Assembly (NCBI GenBank): GCA_963800275.1
Contig: CAWDAI010000006.1
Coordinates: forward strand, 442,075 to 506,074
Direction: 5' to 3'
Length of the DNA: 64,000 nt
Origin: JAFMJV01 sp963800275
GTDB taxonomy: Bacteria; Chloroflexota; Limnocylindria; Limnocylindrales; CSP1-4
The notes beneath the pieces are model-generated. The model was given only the letters and a program-made list of their open reading frames with translations, had not been told where the DNA came from and ran no database searches. Of the stretch, positions 44,730 through 55,633 are shown in pieces. Position 1 is the stretch's first letter. Every line of letters begins with the position of its first letter. The translations under genes and the position numbers were made by a program.

Positions 44730-45753
44730 ATGGCCGCCACCACACCGGGCCTGGTGTGTGCCCACCACCACCTGTACTCTGCGCTGGCCCGCGGCATGCC
44801 CCCGCCGCCGGAGGTAGCGACCGACTTCAGGGGCATCCTCGAGCAGATCTGGTGGCGGCTCGACACCGCCCTCGACCTGGAGATGATCCGCTGGTCCGCG
44901 ATGCTGGGCGCGCTCGAGGCGCTCGAGTCGGGCACCACCGCCATCGTCGATCACCACGAGTCGCCCAATGCCATCGAGGGGTCGCTCGACGTGATCGCCG
45001 AGGCCTGTGCCGAGGTGGGCGTGCGGGTCCTGCCCGCGTACGGCGTCACCGACCGCCACGGCGCCGAGGGCGCCCGCCGCGGCCTGGAGGAGAACCGCCG
45101 CTTCATCGAGGCCGGCGGGAGGGGCCTGGTCGGGATCCACGCCGCCTTCACCTGCAGCGATGAGACGCTGCGGTGCCGCCGCGGAGCTGGCCGGGGAGCT
45201 GGGCGTGGGCGTCCACATCCACGTGGCGGAAGGCATCGGGGATGTCGATGCGCCGGTGCGATTGGCCGGCCTCACCCGCGACGACTGGCTGCTGGCCCAC
45301 TGCGTGCACCTGCCCACCGACCATGCCCTGCGCGGCACGATCCTGCACAACCCCATGTCCAACCTCAACAACGCGGTGGGCTATGCCGATCCTGCCCGCT
45401 TCCGCAACCCGGTCGCGCTGGGTACCGACGGCATCGGCGGCAACGTCATCGAAGCCTTCCGACTGGCCTACGTGATGGAGCGCAGCGTCGACGTGACCTG
45501 TGGTCCGGACACGGCCTGGGGCTGGCTGGAGAACGGCTGGTCCCTGATGCCCGAGGCGCGAGAGGACGAGGTCACCTGGTCGTACGAGCCGATGGATCCC
45601 TGGCACATCGCCTTCACCCCGAACGTGCGCCCGCTGGAGGTGAAGGTCGGGGGCGAGGTGGTGTTCGCTGACGGCCGACCGACGAGGGTCGACGCGGCTG
45701 AGGTCCGAGCCAAGGCGGCCGAGCAGGCGGCCCGACTGCACGCACGCCTGTAG
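44730..45753 (+). CDS. ssnA: SsnA-like amidohydrolase, N-terminally short and frameshifted
   Basis: A metal-dependent amidohydrolase related to SsnA, a putative aminohydrolase of purine/selenium-linked clusters. The metal motif GLVCAHHHLYSALARGMP lies almost at the N-terminus, so the usual 50-60 residue first beta-sandwich part is missing, yet AGAGGAGACC precedes the ATG. One frameshift near 45170 joins ...CSDETLR to AAAELAGELGVGVHIHVAEG; the second half carries NPMSNLNNAVGYA and LGTDGIGGN. Length is one base more than a multiple of three. The YgfK gene follows 31 bp downstream, supporting the assignment. Confidence 0.75.
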
Positions 45754-45783
45754 CGCACAGAGGACGAGGGAGGGCCCGGGGAC

Positions 45784-48700
45784 ATGGGAGACCGATTTAC
45801 ACCGCTCACGATGGAACAGCTGGTGGACTGGGTCTTCGATGAGCTCGAGTCGAAGGACTCGGTCTTCGGGGTGCCGCGGTCGGCCTTCTTCGTGCCCAGG
45901 CCGGGAGACCGGTTCCGCACCGCGGTCTACGGCCAGGCGCTCGATAGCCCGCTGGGCGTGGCTGCGGGTCCCCATACGCAGATGGCCCAGAACATCGTCG
46001 TGGCCTGGCTCCTGGGCGCGCGTTTCATCGAGCTCAAGACGATCCAGACCCTCGACGAGCTGGAGGTGGCCAAGCCCTGCATCGACGTGCAGGACGAGGG
46101 CTACAACGTCGAGTGGTCGCAGGAGCTGAAGGTCTACCAGTCATTCGACGAGTACCTGCGCGCGTGGGTGCTCGATCCACGCGCTCCATCGACGGCTCGG
46201 CTTCGCCGGTGAGCGTCCCGGCGTGATCTTCAACATGAGCGTGGGCTACGACCTCGCCGGCATCAAACGCCCCAACGTGCAGTGGTACCTCGAGGCCATG
46301 GCCGACGGCTCCGCCTACCTGCCGGGCTACCTCGAGATCGTGGCGCGGCGGTGCCCCGAGGTCCGTGAGATCGAGGTGCCGGCGCGCCTGTCGGACACCA
46401 TCACGCTGTCCACCATGCACGGATGCCCGCCGGACGAGATCGAGCAGATCTCCCTCTACCTCATCGAGGAGCGTCGGCTGCACACCGCGGTCAAGTGCAA
46501 CCCCACGCTCCTGGGTGCCGACCGCGTGCGCGCCATCATCAACGACGACCTCGGCTTCGGCGACGTGCCGGTGCCCGACGAGGCCTTCGGTCACGACCTG
46601 CGCTACGCCGACGCGGTGCCCATGCTCCACAACCTGCGACGCGCGGCTGCCGCGGCCGACGTCGGTTTCGGGCTCAAGCTGTCGAACACGCTCGAAGTGG
46701 AGAACTGGCGCGGCCGTTTCGCGGGCGAGGGCATGATGTACCTGTCCGGGCGCGCCCTGCATCCGGTGACGGTGAACCTCGCCGCGACCCTCAACGAGGA
46801 GTTCGGGGGGACGCTGCCCATGTCCTTCGCGGGCGGGGCTGACTGCTTCAACGTGGCCGACCTGCTGGCGTCGGGCATGACGACCGTGACGGTGTGCTCG
46901 GATCTGCTCAAGTCCGGCGGCTACCTGCGCCTGCCCCAGTATCTCGAGAACCTCGATCGGGCCATGACCGAAGCCGGCGCGGTCGACCTCGTCCGATTTC
47001 GCTTCGCGCCGCGCCGCGAAGGCGGCTTCCCCGGACGAGATCGCGTCGCTCCTGGAGTGGTCGGCGCTCACCGGCAGCGGCCTGCACCTCGCAACGGCGG
47101 ATCAGCAGGCCCTGGCGGCGGCGCTCGCCTCGGCGAGTGCGGCGCCCTCGGCCACGACCCGGGCGTGGGCTGCCGAGCATGGGTGGGACGAGACGCGTGC
47201 GGACGAGCTCGTCGCGCTCGTCGGGCGCGTGCTGACTCGGCTCAACCTCCGCCGCTATGCGCGAGAGGTGCGCCACGACTGGCGCTACCAGAAGGACTCG
47301 TTCCGCACGGACGCCTCCAAGACGGATCGCGCGCTGGGTCTGTTCGACTGCATCGAGGCGCCCTGTGTCGACGAGTGCCCGGTGAACCAGGACGTGCCGC
47401 ACTACATGCGGGCGGTCCGCGAAGGCGACTCCAGGAAGCGGTGCGGGTCACGCGAGCGGACAATCCCTTGCCCTGCATCCTGGGCCAGGTCTGTGACCAC
47501 CTCTGCGAGACGACCTGCGTGCGCACGCATCTCGACGAGCCCTTGGCCATCCGCCAGGTCAAGCGCTTCATCATGGAGCAGGAGAGCAGGCCTGGCGGAC
47601 ATGCCTCGCCCTGCCGCGCGCGCCGCGAAGGTGGCCGTCATCGGGGCCGGACCAGCCGGCCTGGCGGCGGCGGAGGAGCTGGCCCGCGCCGGGATCACGG
47701 CCACCATCTACGAGCAGCACCCGTACGCGGGTGGCATGGTCGGCGGCGCCATCCCCGAGTACCGTCTCCCGCAGGCCAGCATCGAGCAGGACCTCGACCT
47801 TGCTGCGCGCCATGGGCGTCGAGTTTCGCTTCGGGCAGACCGCCGGCGTCGACTTCTCGCTGGCCGACCTGCGCGAGCAGGGCTATGACGCGATCTTCGT
47901 GGCGGTCGGCGCCCAGCTGGCCAAGCGCCTGGGGCTGCCCGGCGAGGATGCGCATGGCGTGACGGATGCGCTCCGCTTCCTGCGCAGCGTGCGCGAGGGC
48001 AAGCCGCTGGCCGTGGGGCCGCACGTGGGGGTCATCGGCGCCGGTGATACGGCCATGGACACGGTTCGCGTCCGCGCTCCGCGTGGGGGCCGAGTCGGCC
48101 TCGCTGATCTATCGACGCACCATCGACCAGATGCCCGCCGATCGCGAGGAGGTGCACGCGTGTCGCGAGGAAGGCGTGCGCATCGTGGAGCTGGCGCGGC
48201 CCGTTCGCCTGCATGTCGAGGACGGGACCCTGGTGGGCCTCGTGTGCACGCGGACCACCTACCGCGGGGAGCGCGATCCGGCGGGTCGGAAGGTGCCGGT
48301 GGACGTGCCCGACTCCGAGTTCGAGATCCCGCTCGACACCCTCATCCTGGCGATCAGCCAGCACGCGCTGCTCGACTTCTTCGGTGACGAGCGTCCAGCG
48401 CTGACGCGTGCCGGCTACCTGGCGGTCGACCCATCGACCATGGAGACCTCCGTCGAAGGGGTGTATGCGGGCGGCGACGTGGCGGGGGAGGGGCCATCGT
48501 CGATCGTCAAGGCCGCAGCCGAGGGCAAGGCGGTCGCCCGCGCCATCATCGCGAATCACGGCGGTGGTGCCGCGTCCGAGCCTCGTGCCGCTGCCGCGAG
48601 CCCGCCGGCGGACCTGCCCGAGCTGCTGCGGCGGCGAGCACGACGCGAGTATCGCGTGCCCGTGTCGTTCACGCCCGTCTCGGCGCGAGGCGGCTTCGAG

Positions 48701-49361
48701 CAGACGGTCCTGGGCTACACGCGCGAGGAGGCCATGGCGGAGGCGGATCGCTGCCTCGACTGCCACACGATCTGCAGCCTCTGCGTCGGGCGTCTGCCCG
48801 AACCTCGCGCTGCTGACGTACGGACTCGCAACCCTCCCGCTTCGTGACCCCCATGCTTCGCCTGGAGCGCGGGGCGGTGGTGGTCGAGGGCGAGGAGGTC
48901 TACCGCACGGAGCAGGCCCTGCAGGTCGCCGTGGTCACCGACTTCTGCAACGAATGCGGCAACTGCGTGACCGTCTGCCCGACGGCCGGTGAGCCCTATC
49001 CGCGACAAGCCGCGGCTCTACCTCGACCGGGCGGCGTTCGAGGCAGAGACGGCCAACGCCTTCATGCTCTTCGACGATGGCACGGTGGAGGCGCGGTACG
49101 CGGGGGCGACGCATCAGCTATCGCTAGGTGACGTGGTCGAGTACCAGGCGCCTGGCCTCCGAGCCCGCCTGGAGGCAGATACCCTGGCGTTCCTCGGAGC
49201 CGAGGTCGTCCGAGGCGGCGGTGGGGCTCATATCGCTACGCCCTGCCGCCGAGATGTATGCGCTCGCTCGAGGCTTGCGTGATTCGATGCCGCAGCTACC
49301 CCGCGTGCGCCGTGCGGGCGCGCATGGCTCGAAGGTCCCTCACCCAGCCTACGCAGACTAG
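45784..49361 (+). CDS. ygfK: YgfK-like putative selenate reductase / Fe-S oxidoreductase, multiply frameshifted
   Basis: About 1,190 codons after correcting ten single-base shifts (near 46173, 46992, 47431, 47583, 47801, 48069, 48790, 48834, 49002 and 49210; nine insertions, one deletion). The repaired protein has a dihydropyrimidine-dehydrogenase-like barrel (IFNMSVGYDLAGIKRPNVQW), cysteine clusters (CVDECPVNQDVPHYM; CDHLCETTC), an FAD motif (VAVIGAGPAGLAAAEELA), an NAD motif (VGVIGAGDTAMDTV) and a C-terminal ferredoxin-like pair (CHTICSLCVGVCP; CNECGNCVTVCP). This order equals E. coli YgfK. No nonsense mutation remains. As written the gene cannot be translated; sequencing error or very recent decay are the options. 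Confidence 0.82.
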
Positions 49362-49497
49362 CGGGCCGCTCCGGAGCAGCTTTCGGTGCTCGTGGACACC
49401 GCTCGGGCAGGATGGTGCGGAGTGGTGTACTGAGCGTACGGTACCTTCGAGCCATGGCCGGATGACCTTCGTCTGGCGACTCGGGAGGAGCCGATCG

Positions 49498-50239
49498 ATG
49501 CGACGCACCATCTCGCCGGGGTCCGTGGCCCTGACCTATGCCCTGGGCCTTCTCTGGACGGTGATGCTGTTCGCAGCCGTGGTCCTGCTGCTGGCGCCGC
49601 TCTCGGCGACCTATCGCGAGGTCGGCATCGACGAGCCACTGGTCGCGGTGGCCTGTACGACGGGCCTGGCCGTGGCCCTCGCGACCGCGGTCGCCGGAGG
49701 TCTGTGGCTGGTCATCCGACGACGGCGCCTGCTCACCTGGCGGCCGTGGACCGTGGCTGAACCGTCGTCCGTTGCCGCGGACACTCATCGCGCACTTCGA
49801 ACACGGCCCTCGCGACGGCGACGAGCACCCGTGTGCTCGGGCTCGAGCTCCGGGCAGCCGCCGGACATCCTGTTGACGCCGGGCCGGCCCGAGTGGATCT
49901 ACCTGCTCGCGGGCGGGCCGCGAGCCGATGGGGGACTGCCCTACACGTTCATGTCTCCCTCGAGGGCGGCGCTCGTCCGGTCACGAGCTCGGCGCGTCTC
50001 ACGTCACACGGACTGACCGCGGCCCTTCGAGGTCCCGCCCTGTGACCTTGACCCGGCTTCACCCGCCAGCCCCGTCAGCTGGTCGAGCGGGTAGGTCCTG
50101 CCGAGAGCGTGGGCGAGGCGGGTCCGAGGCCGCAGACGCGGTGCGCATCTTCCTGTCACGCCCCAGCGGTGGCTCACTCATCGTGTACGAGGTCCTGGGC
50201 GACGCCAACATCGCCATGTACAGCCTGCCCACCTGGTAG
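49498..50239 (+). pseudogene. Hypothetical membrane protein, probably frameshifted
   Basis: ATG 49498 with GGAGGAG upstream starts a protein with two membrane segments (ALGLLWTVMLFAAVVLLLAP; VACTTGLAVALATAVAGGLW) followed by IRRRRLLTWRPW. The open frame stops at 50016, but its last 85 residues look out of frame. A plausible C-terminus (RIFLSRPSGGSLIVYEVLGD) reads in another frame to 50239. Function unknown; indels are likely as in the neighbours. Confidence 0.35.
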
Positions 50240-50297
50240 CGAAGTATCGGGCGCCGGCGGGAGCCTCGGGGCAGCCGGACACTGATATGCTCGGCGC

Positions 50298-51237
50298 ATG
50301 ATCAGCCACCTCAAGATCGTCTCACCCGTGCCTGCCTCGGCCGATCTGTCCGGCCTCTCGGGACTGGCGCTCGAGTCTCGAGGACGGTGCCTTGCGGCCC
50401 GACCCGGAGCTGGTCATCGAGGAGGAACTCGTCCGGCCCTTGTCGGCGCTCGCGAGCGTCCTCGCCGACCGCGTCGATGCCGCTGCTGACCGTGCCGAGT
50501 ATCGCATGCTCGAACGGCGTGCGACGGGACCAGGACAGCGATCTCGACGGCCTGCCTTGGCGCTACGAGCTGACCGCCATGACCGGAGCATCGCTGGGTT
50601 GGGAGGCGGCCAAGACGGCTGGGCACACGCACGTGCGGGCGACCGGCGCCAACCTGGGCTATCCCGAGGTGGTGGAGGTCCTCCACGGTGAGGCTGGCTT
50701 CCTGATGCAGGACCTGAGGACGGGCGAGGGTGGACCCACCTGTACCCGAGCCTGGATCGTCCGCGCAGGCCCGGGTGACTGGGTGCTGTTCCCACCGGAC
50801 TCGCCCACGTGACCATCGACCTCGGTGCGGGTCCGCTCGTGTTCAGCGATGTCATCGACCGGGCGGCAGCAGGGATCTATGACGCCGTCGCTGCAGCACA
50901 GGGGTTCGCCTGGTACGTGGGCGCCGATGGGGAGCTGCGCGCCAACGAGCGCTATCTGCACGCGCCGCTCGTCGAAGAGTGCTCAGCGGTCGAGTGGTCC
51001 GGGCCGGCTCCAGGGCCGCTCTACAAGGCCTTCCGTGATGATCCCAAGGGGTTCAGCTGGCTCTCCGACGGCGACGCTTTCCCGGACGTTGCGCCGCTGG
51101 TCTGGGAAGCGGGTCGGGGAGACGGTTACGAGCCTGGGGTGAATCGAAGGCCGGTGCATGGATGCCACGCAGGCGAAACCATGGGCACGCTCGGCAACCA
51201 TGTCGAACTTGACACTGCTCGGCTCGCGCGCCGATGA
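50298..51237 (+). CDS. Cupin-type glucose-6-phosphate isomerase, frameshifted
   Basis: Interconverts glucose 6-phosphate and fructose 6-phosphate with a metal-bound cupin fold (PF06560). Three shifts (insertions near 50376 and 50512, deletion near 50798) must be corrected. The repaired protein has LRPDPELVIEEELVRPLSAL, PWRYELT, KTAGHTHVRATG with metal His residues, YPEVVEVLHGEAGFLMQDL and DWVLFPPDLAHVTIDLG. The ATG at 50298 lies 6 nt after TATGCT, a leaderless arrangement. The family protein probably ends near 51110; the rest to the stop may be out of frame. It precedes a sugar operon that could feed it. Confidence 0.75.
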
Positions 51238-51262
51238 TTGACGGCGTTCGGGTTGTCTGACA
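51209..51262 (+). promoter_or_regulatory. Promoter and GntR-type operator of the second sugar operon
   Basis: TTGACA (51209-51214), 18 bp, GATGAT (51233-51238), then the perfect palindrome TGTCTGACA (51254-51262). The same operator (TGTCAGACA) recurs at 54448-54456. Both are followed by TCT, and both match the FadR/UxuR style of GntR sites. Confidence 0.55.
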
Positions 51263-51303
51263 TCTAATTCGGACCCCGGGCACTCGACGAGAGGGGAGCA
51301 GCG

Positions 51304-52585
51304 ATGAGAACTCGTTTCCTGACCACGCTGGGCGTCGTCGCCGCGATCGCAGCCGTGGGAGCGCCGGCGGCTGTCGCACAGGATGAACCACTCCCGGAGA
51401 TCCACGTCGCCGTTTGGAGCGGCCCGGAGGCCGACAACCTACGCAAGGTGGTCGACGAGTACGTGGCCGAGACCGGCAATCCCGTATCGGTGGAGGAGAT
51501 CGCTCGCGACGGGTACGACCAGAGCCTGCGCACCACGGTGGTGGGTGGCGGTTCCGACTATGACGTGATCTACATGTCGTCCGATTGGATGCCCGCGTTC
51601 ATCGCAGCCGAAGGGCTGGCGCCGTTCGACGAGTACATCGCGTCCGACGCAGCTGACTTCCTCAACATGGACGACCTGCAGCCCGGGGTCTCGAACCTGA
51701 CGTTCGACGGCCACGTCTATGGCTTCCCGTCCGAGGGCGACACGGCCTGGCTCTTCTATCGCACCGATCTGCTCGAGGCTGCAGGACTCGAGCCGCCCCA
51801 GACGATGGACGAGATGCTGCAGGCGGCCATCGCCCTCAACACGCCGCCCGACCGGTATGGCCTGGTGATCGGGTCCCGGACCGATGAGGCGTGGTGGGAT
51901 TTCATGCACTACTTCTGGGCCTTCGGTGGCCAGCTGTATGACCCCGAGACCATGGAGGTGACGGTCAACGACGAGGCCGGGGTCGCGGCGCTGACGTTCT
52001 ACTCCGACCTCCTCAACAAGGAGGGTGTGGTCTCGCCTGACGTGACCACCTACGGTTACAACGAGATTCTGACGGCACTCCAGCAGGACAACGCCGCCAT
52101 GGGCGTCGAGTGGATGGCCGCGACCCAGACCCTGACCGACTGTGAGCAGTCTCCACTGGTCTGTGACAAGCTCGCCTATGAGCTGGTACCGCCGGCAGTG
52201 GCCGGTAAGTATGGGTTCGGCGGCAGCTCTTGGGGCTGGGCCATCCCTGCTTCCTCGACAGCAGAAGGAAGCTGGCTACAAGTTCATCGAGTGGCTCGTC
52301 GGCGGCCCGGGCGCCAAGTTGTGGGCACTCAACGGTGGCATCCCTTCGAATTCGGCGGCCCTGTCCGATCCCGAGGTGGTGGCCCAAGTGCCCCAGTTCA
52401 AACTCCTGGCCGAGGCCATGCCTTATCGTCACCTGACCCCGCTGCTGACGACGTCCGACCAGATCGTGCTGGGGATGCAGGATGCTGCCGCTGCCGCGGT
52501 GGCCGGGGCCAAGACCCCCCAGCAAGCCCTCGATGACGCTGCGGCCGCGATCGAGAACGCCCTCGTGGAGGGTGGCTACAAGTAG
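51304..52585 (+). CDS. Carbohydrate ABC transporter substrate-binding protein, frameshifted
   Basis: Sugar receptor of about 426 residues after correcting one insertion near 52257. Signal peptide MRTRFLTTLGVVAAIAAVGA to about residue 25, then a type 1 extracellular solute-binding domain (HVAVWSGPEADNLRKVVDEY; GFPSEGDTAWLFYRTDLLEAA; GGSSWGWAIP followed after the shift by QQKEAGYKFIEWLVGG). AGGGGAG precedes the ATG. The ligand is unknown; downstream genes suggest an amino- or glycoside sugar. Confidence 0.82.
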
Positions 52586-52634
52586 TCGCTGAGCGCGGCC
52601 GCCCGCGCGGCCGCCCGGGGTTGATGCGAACACC

Positions 52635-53558
52635 ATGACTGCCGCCAACAAGTCGAACGCGGCAGCCACCGAACCGCAGGATGCCCACGCCCGTGGTCCA
52701 CGCGACCGGGCGTGGGCATTCCTCTTGCCCGCCTACGGCGCGATCCTCGCGGTCGTCGGCATCCCGGTCGTCTACAGCCTGTACCTGAGCTTCCATCAGT
52801 GGAAGATGACGACCTTCAGGCAGGGAGTGCCGTTCGTGGGCCTGGACAACTACGTCCAGGCGGTCAACGACGGCGCCTTCTGGCACTCCTTGCAGGTCAC
52901 CCTCACTCTGCTGGTCGCGGCGCTGCTCTTCGAGGTGCTGCTGGGTACGGGACTGGCGGTACTGCTCGACCAAGCCTTCCGCGGCCGGCGCACGGCCATG
53001 ATCCTGCTGCTGCTGCCGATGTTCGTGACCAATGTCGTCATCGGTCTGATCTGGCGGATCATGCTCAGCTTCGACTTCGGACTGGTCAACTGGCTTCTCT
53101 CGCTGGTGGGCATCGACCGAGTCGCTTGGCTGGGTGACCCTGCCCTCGCGATCTGGTCACTCGTGCTCGTCGATGTCTGGAACACCACTGCCTTCGTGGC
53201 ACTGCTCGTGCTGGCCGGGCTGGCGTCCGTGCCCGACGAACCCCGACAGGCCGCCCGGGTCGACGGCGCGACCACGTGGCAAGTCTTCCGGTACATCACC
53301 CTGCCGCTCCTGCGCCCTTTCATCTTCGTGGCTGTCATCTGGCGGACGATCGACCTCTTCCGCATCTTCGACGTGGTCTTCGTGCTGACCGGTGGCGGAC
53401 CCTACAACGCGACCGAGACCATCAGCCTGTATGCCTATCGCAACGGCTTCGCTTCGTTCAACCTCGGCTTCGCCTCGGCGGTCTCCTACCTCATCATCCT
53501 GATCCTGCTCGTGATCCTGGCCATCGAGTATCGGCTGCTCGGGCGTCGATCATGGTGA
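52635..53558 (+). CDS. Carbohydrate ABC transporter permease (MalF-like)
   Basis: Channel subunit of 307 residues, six membrane segments. EAA loop QAARVDGATTWQVFRYITLPLL near residue 200. Intact, unlike most genes around it. It follows the binding-protein gene by 49 bp and precedes the second permease by 10 bp. Confidence 0.86.
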   Translation: MTAANKSNAAATEPQDAHARGPRDRAWAFLLPAYGAILAVVGIPVVYSLYLSFHQWKMTTFRQGVPFVGLDNYVQAVNDGAFWHSLQVTLTLLVAALLFEVLLGTGLAVLLDQAFRGRRTAMILLLLPMFVTNVVIGLIWRIMLSFDFGLVNWLLSLVGIDRVAWLGDPALAIWSLVLVDVWNTTAFVALLVLAGLASVPDEPRQAARVDGATTWQVFRYITLPLLRPFIFVAVIWRTIDLFRIFDVVFVLTGGGPYNATETISLYAYRNGFASFNLGFASAVSYLIILILLVILAIEYRLLGRRSW

Positions 53559-53568
53559 GGTCCCACCC

Positions 53569-54390
53569 ATGAGCCGCTCGCGTGCCTCCTCGATCATGGT
53601 CTACGCGCTCGTGGCACTTGCGCTGGCCTTCTTCATGTTTCCGCTGGTGTGGCTGTTTCTCACAAGCATCAAGCCGTCAACGCTCACCTTCGCCTATCCG
53701 CCGGTCTTCATCTTCGAGCCGACGCTGCAGTCGTACAGCGAGGTCTTCGGCCAATCCGACTTTCCCCGCTACCTGCTCAATAGCGTGATCGTGGGGACGC
53801 TCTCGACGGTCACGGCCCTCGCCGTGGCGCTGCCGGCAGCCTATGCCCTCGCGCGGCTTCGGGTGCGTGGCCGGGGCGTGCTCGTGGCGGCCGCCTTGAT
53901 CCCGCAGATGTTGCCGGTCATCGTGGTGGTCATCCCCATCTACATGATCTTCCGCAGCGCCGGCCTGCTCGACAACATCTTCTCGCTCGCCTTCACCTAC
54001 CTGGCGTTGACCGTGCCCATCTCGGTCTGGATCCTCTACAACTTCGTACGCGACCTGCCCGTCGAGCTGGAGGACGCAGCACTCGTCGATGGCGCCTCAC
54101 GTCTGCAGATCCTGCTTCGCGTCGTGCTGCCATTGGTGCGGCCCGGGCTGGCTGCCGCCGCGGTGCTCTGCCTGCTCTACACCTGGAACGAATTCCTCTA
54201 TGCCCTCATCCTCACCGGACAGGGCGCCAAGACAGCACCCGTGGCCCTGGTCGGTTTCATGACCAACAAGGAGATCTACTGGGGTCGGATGGCGGCGGCG
54301 GGGACGGTCGTGCTGGTGCCCGTCCTGGCCTTCGGGATGGTCGCCCACCGGCACCTGGTGCGTGGTCTCACCAGTGGGTCGGGCAGGTAG
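53569..54390 (+). CDS. Carbohydrate ABC transporter permease (MalG-like)
   Basis: Second channel subunit, 273 residues, six segments. EAA loop EDAALVDGASRLQILLRVVLPLV near residue 165. Intact. No ATPase gene accompanies the transporter, so a shared MsmK/UgpC-type ATPase elsewhere is implied. A separate promoter and operator for the enzyme genes follow. Confidence 0.86.
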   Translation: MSRSRASSIMVYALVALALAFFMFPLVWLFLTSIKPSTLTFAYPPVFIFEPTLQSYSEVFGQSDFPRYLLNSVIVGTLSTVTALAVALPAAYALARLRVRGRGVLVAAALIPQMLPVIVVVIPIYMIFRSAGLLDNIFSLAFTYLALTVPISVWILYNFVRDLPVELEDAALVDGASRLQILLRVVLPLVRPGLAAAAVLCLLYTWNEFLYALILTGQGAKTAPVALVGFMTNKEIYWGRMAAAGTVVLVPVLAFGMVAHRHLVRGLTSGSGR

Positions 54391-54412
54391 GGCCGTGGAC
54401 GGGAGCGTTCCG

Positions 54413-54456
54413 TTGACGCCGCGAACCGAACGCGACTAACGTCAAGTTGTCAGACA
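54413..54456 (+). promoter_or_regulatory. Promoter and GntR-type operator before the DegT gene
   Basis: TTGACG (54413-54418), 18 bp, TAACGT (54437-54442), then TGTCAGACA (54448-54456). Both hexamers and the spacing are identical to the rbsK promoter. The operator is the second copy of the site at 51254. Confidence 0.6.
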
Positions 54457-54496
54457 TCTGAGCACCACGCACCAAGGGAACAGGAGAGGACGAACG

Positions 54497-55622
54497 ATGA
54501 CGACGGCCCAAGCGCTCACCACGGTGCCGGTCGAGGACGTGACGAGGTGGCACGCGGCCATCGCACCGGAGCTGGAAGAGGCCTTCCGCTCCTGTCTGCC
54601 CAACCACCGCTTCACCCTCGGCCCTCGCCTGAGGGCGTTCGAGGAGGAGTTCGCGGCCTATTGCGAGTCCGACTTCGGCGTCGGCGTCTCGAACGGCACG
54701 GCCGCGCTCACCCTCGCCTTGCGGGCGCTCGGTGTGGGCCCGGGTGACGAGGTCATCACGGTGCCCAACACGTACGTGGCTACCGTCTTCGCCATCACCT
54801 ACGTCGGGGCCACCCCGGTCTTCGTCGATGTCCTGCCGGACACCGTGAACATGGACCCGGCGCGCGTGGCCGCGGCGGTCACGCCGGCGACCAAGGCCAT
54901 CCTGCCGGTGCACATGTACGGCCGCTGCGTCGACATCGAAGGCATCCGAGCGGCAGCTCCCGGGATCCCCATCCTCGAGGACGCGGCCCACGCTCACGGC
55001 GCCACGCGTCATGGCCACAAGGCCGGCAGCCTGGGCGAGATCGCCGCCTTCAGCTTCTACCCTTCCAAGGTGCTTGGGTGCGCTCGGCGATGGCGGAATC
55101 GTCGTCACCTCGGACCCCGAGCTGGCAGCCAAGGTGCGCCAGCTGCGCTACATGGGCCAGAAGGACGTCAAGCACGAGCATGTCATCCTCGGCTACCAGG
55201 AGCGACTGGATGAGGTGCAGGGTGCGCTTCTGAGTGTGAAGCTCCGCTATCTCGATGAGCAGCTGGCCCGTCGCCAGCGAGTCGCGGATCGGTACGCAGA
55301 GATGCTCGCCGACACGCCGGTCGAGTTGCCGCCACCGGAGCGCGAGGGCCGGCATGCCAATTACATGTACACGGTCCATGCGCCCGACCGTGACGCGCTG
55401 CGCGAACACCTCGAGTCACGGGGCGTGACCACGCAGGTCGTCTATCCCAAGCTGGTGCCAGACCAGGGTGCCTACAAGACCCACCCGTGGCGGGCGGCCG
55501 ACGACCTCGGGGTGGCCAAGTCCAAGGTCTCACGCATCGTCTGCCTGCCGATGTTCGCCGAGCTGACCGATGAAGAGGTCGAGCGAGTCGGCGCAGGCGT
55601 CCGAGAGTTCTACGGCGTTTGA
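54497..55622 (+). CDS. DegT/DnrJ/EryC1/StrS-family sugar aminotransferase, frameshifted
   Basis: PLP-dependent enzyme of about 375 residues that adds or removes an amino group on keto sugars. One inserted G near 55075 must be corrected to give FSFYPSKVLGALGDGGIVV, where Lys of PSK binds PLP. Other motifs: VGVSNGTAALTLALRALGVG near residue 58, ILEDAAHAHGA near residue 157, and GYQERLDEVQGALL after the shift. These enzymes usually serve biosynthesis of amino sugars; here it sits among uptake and catabolic genes. RBS AGGAGAGG before ATG 54497. Its stop nearly abuts the GH4 gene. Confidence 0.82.
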
Positions 55623-55633
55623 CGGTGGACACC

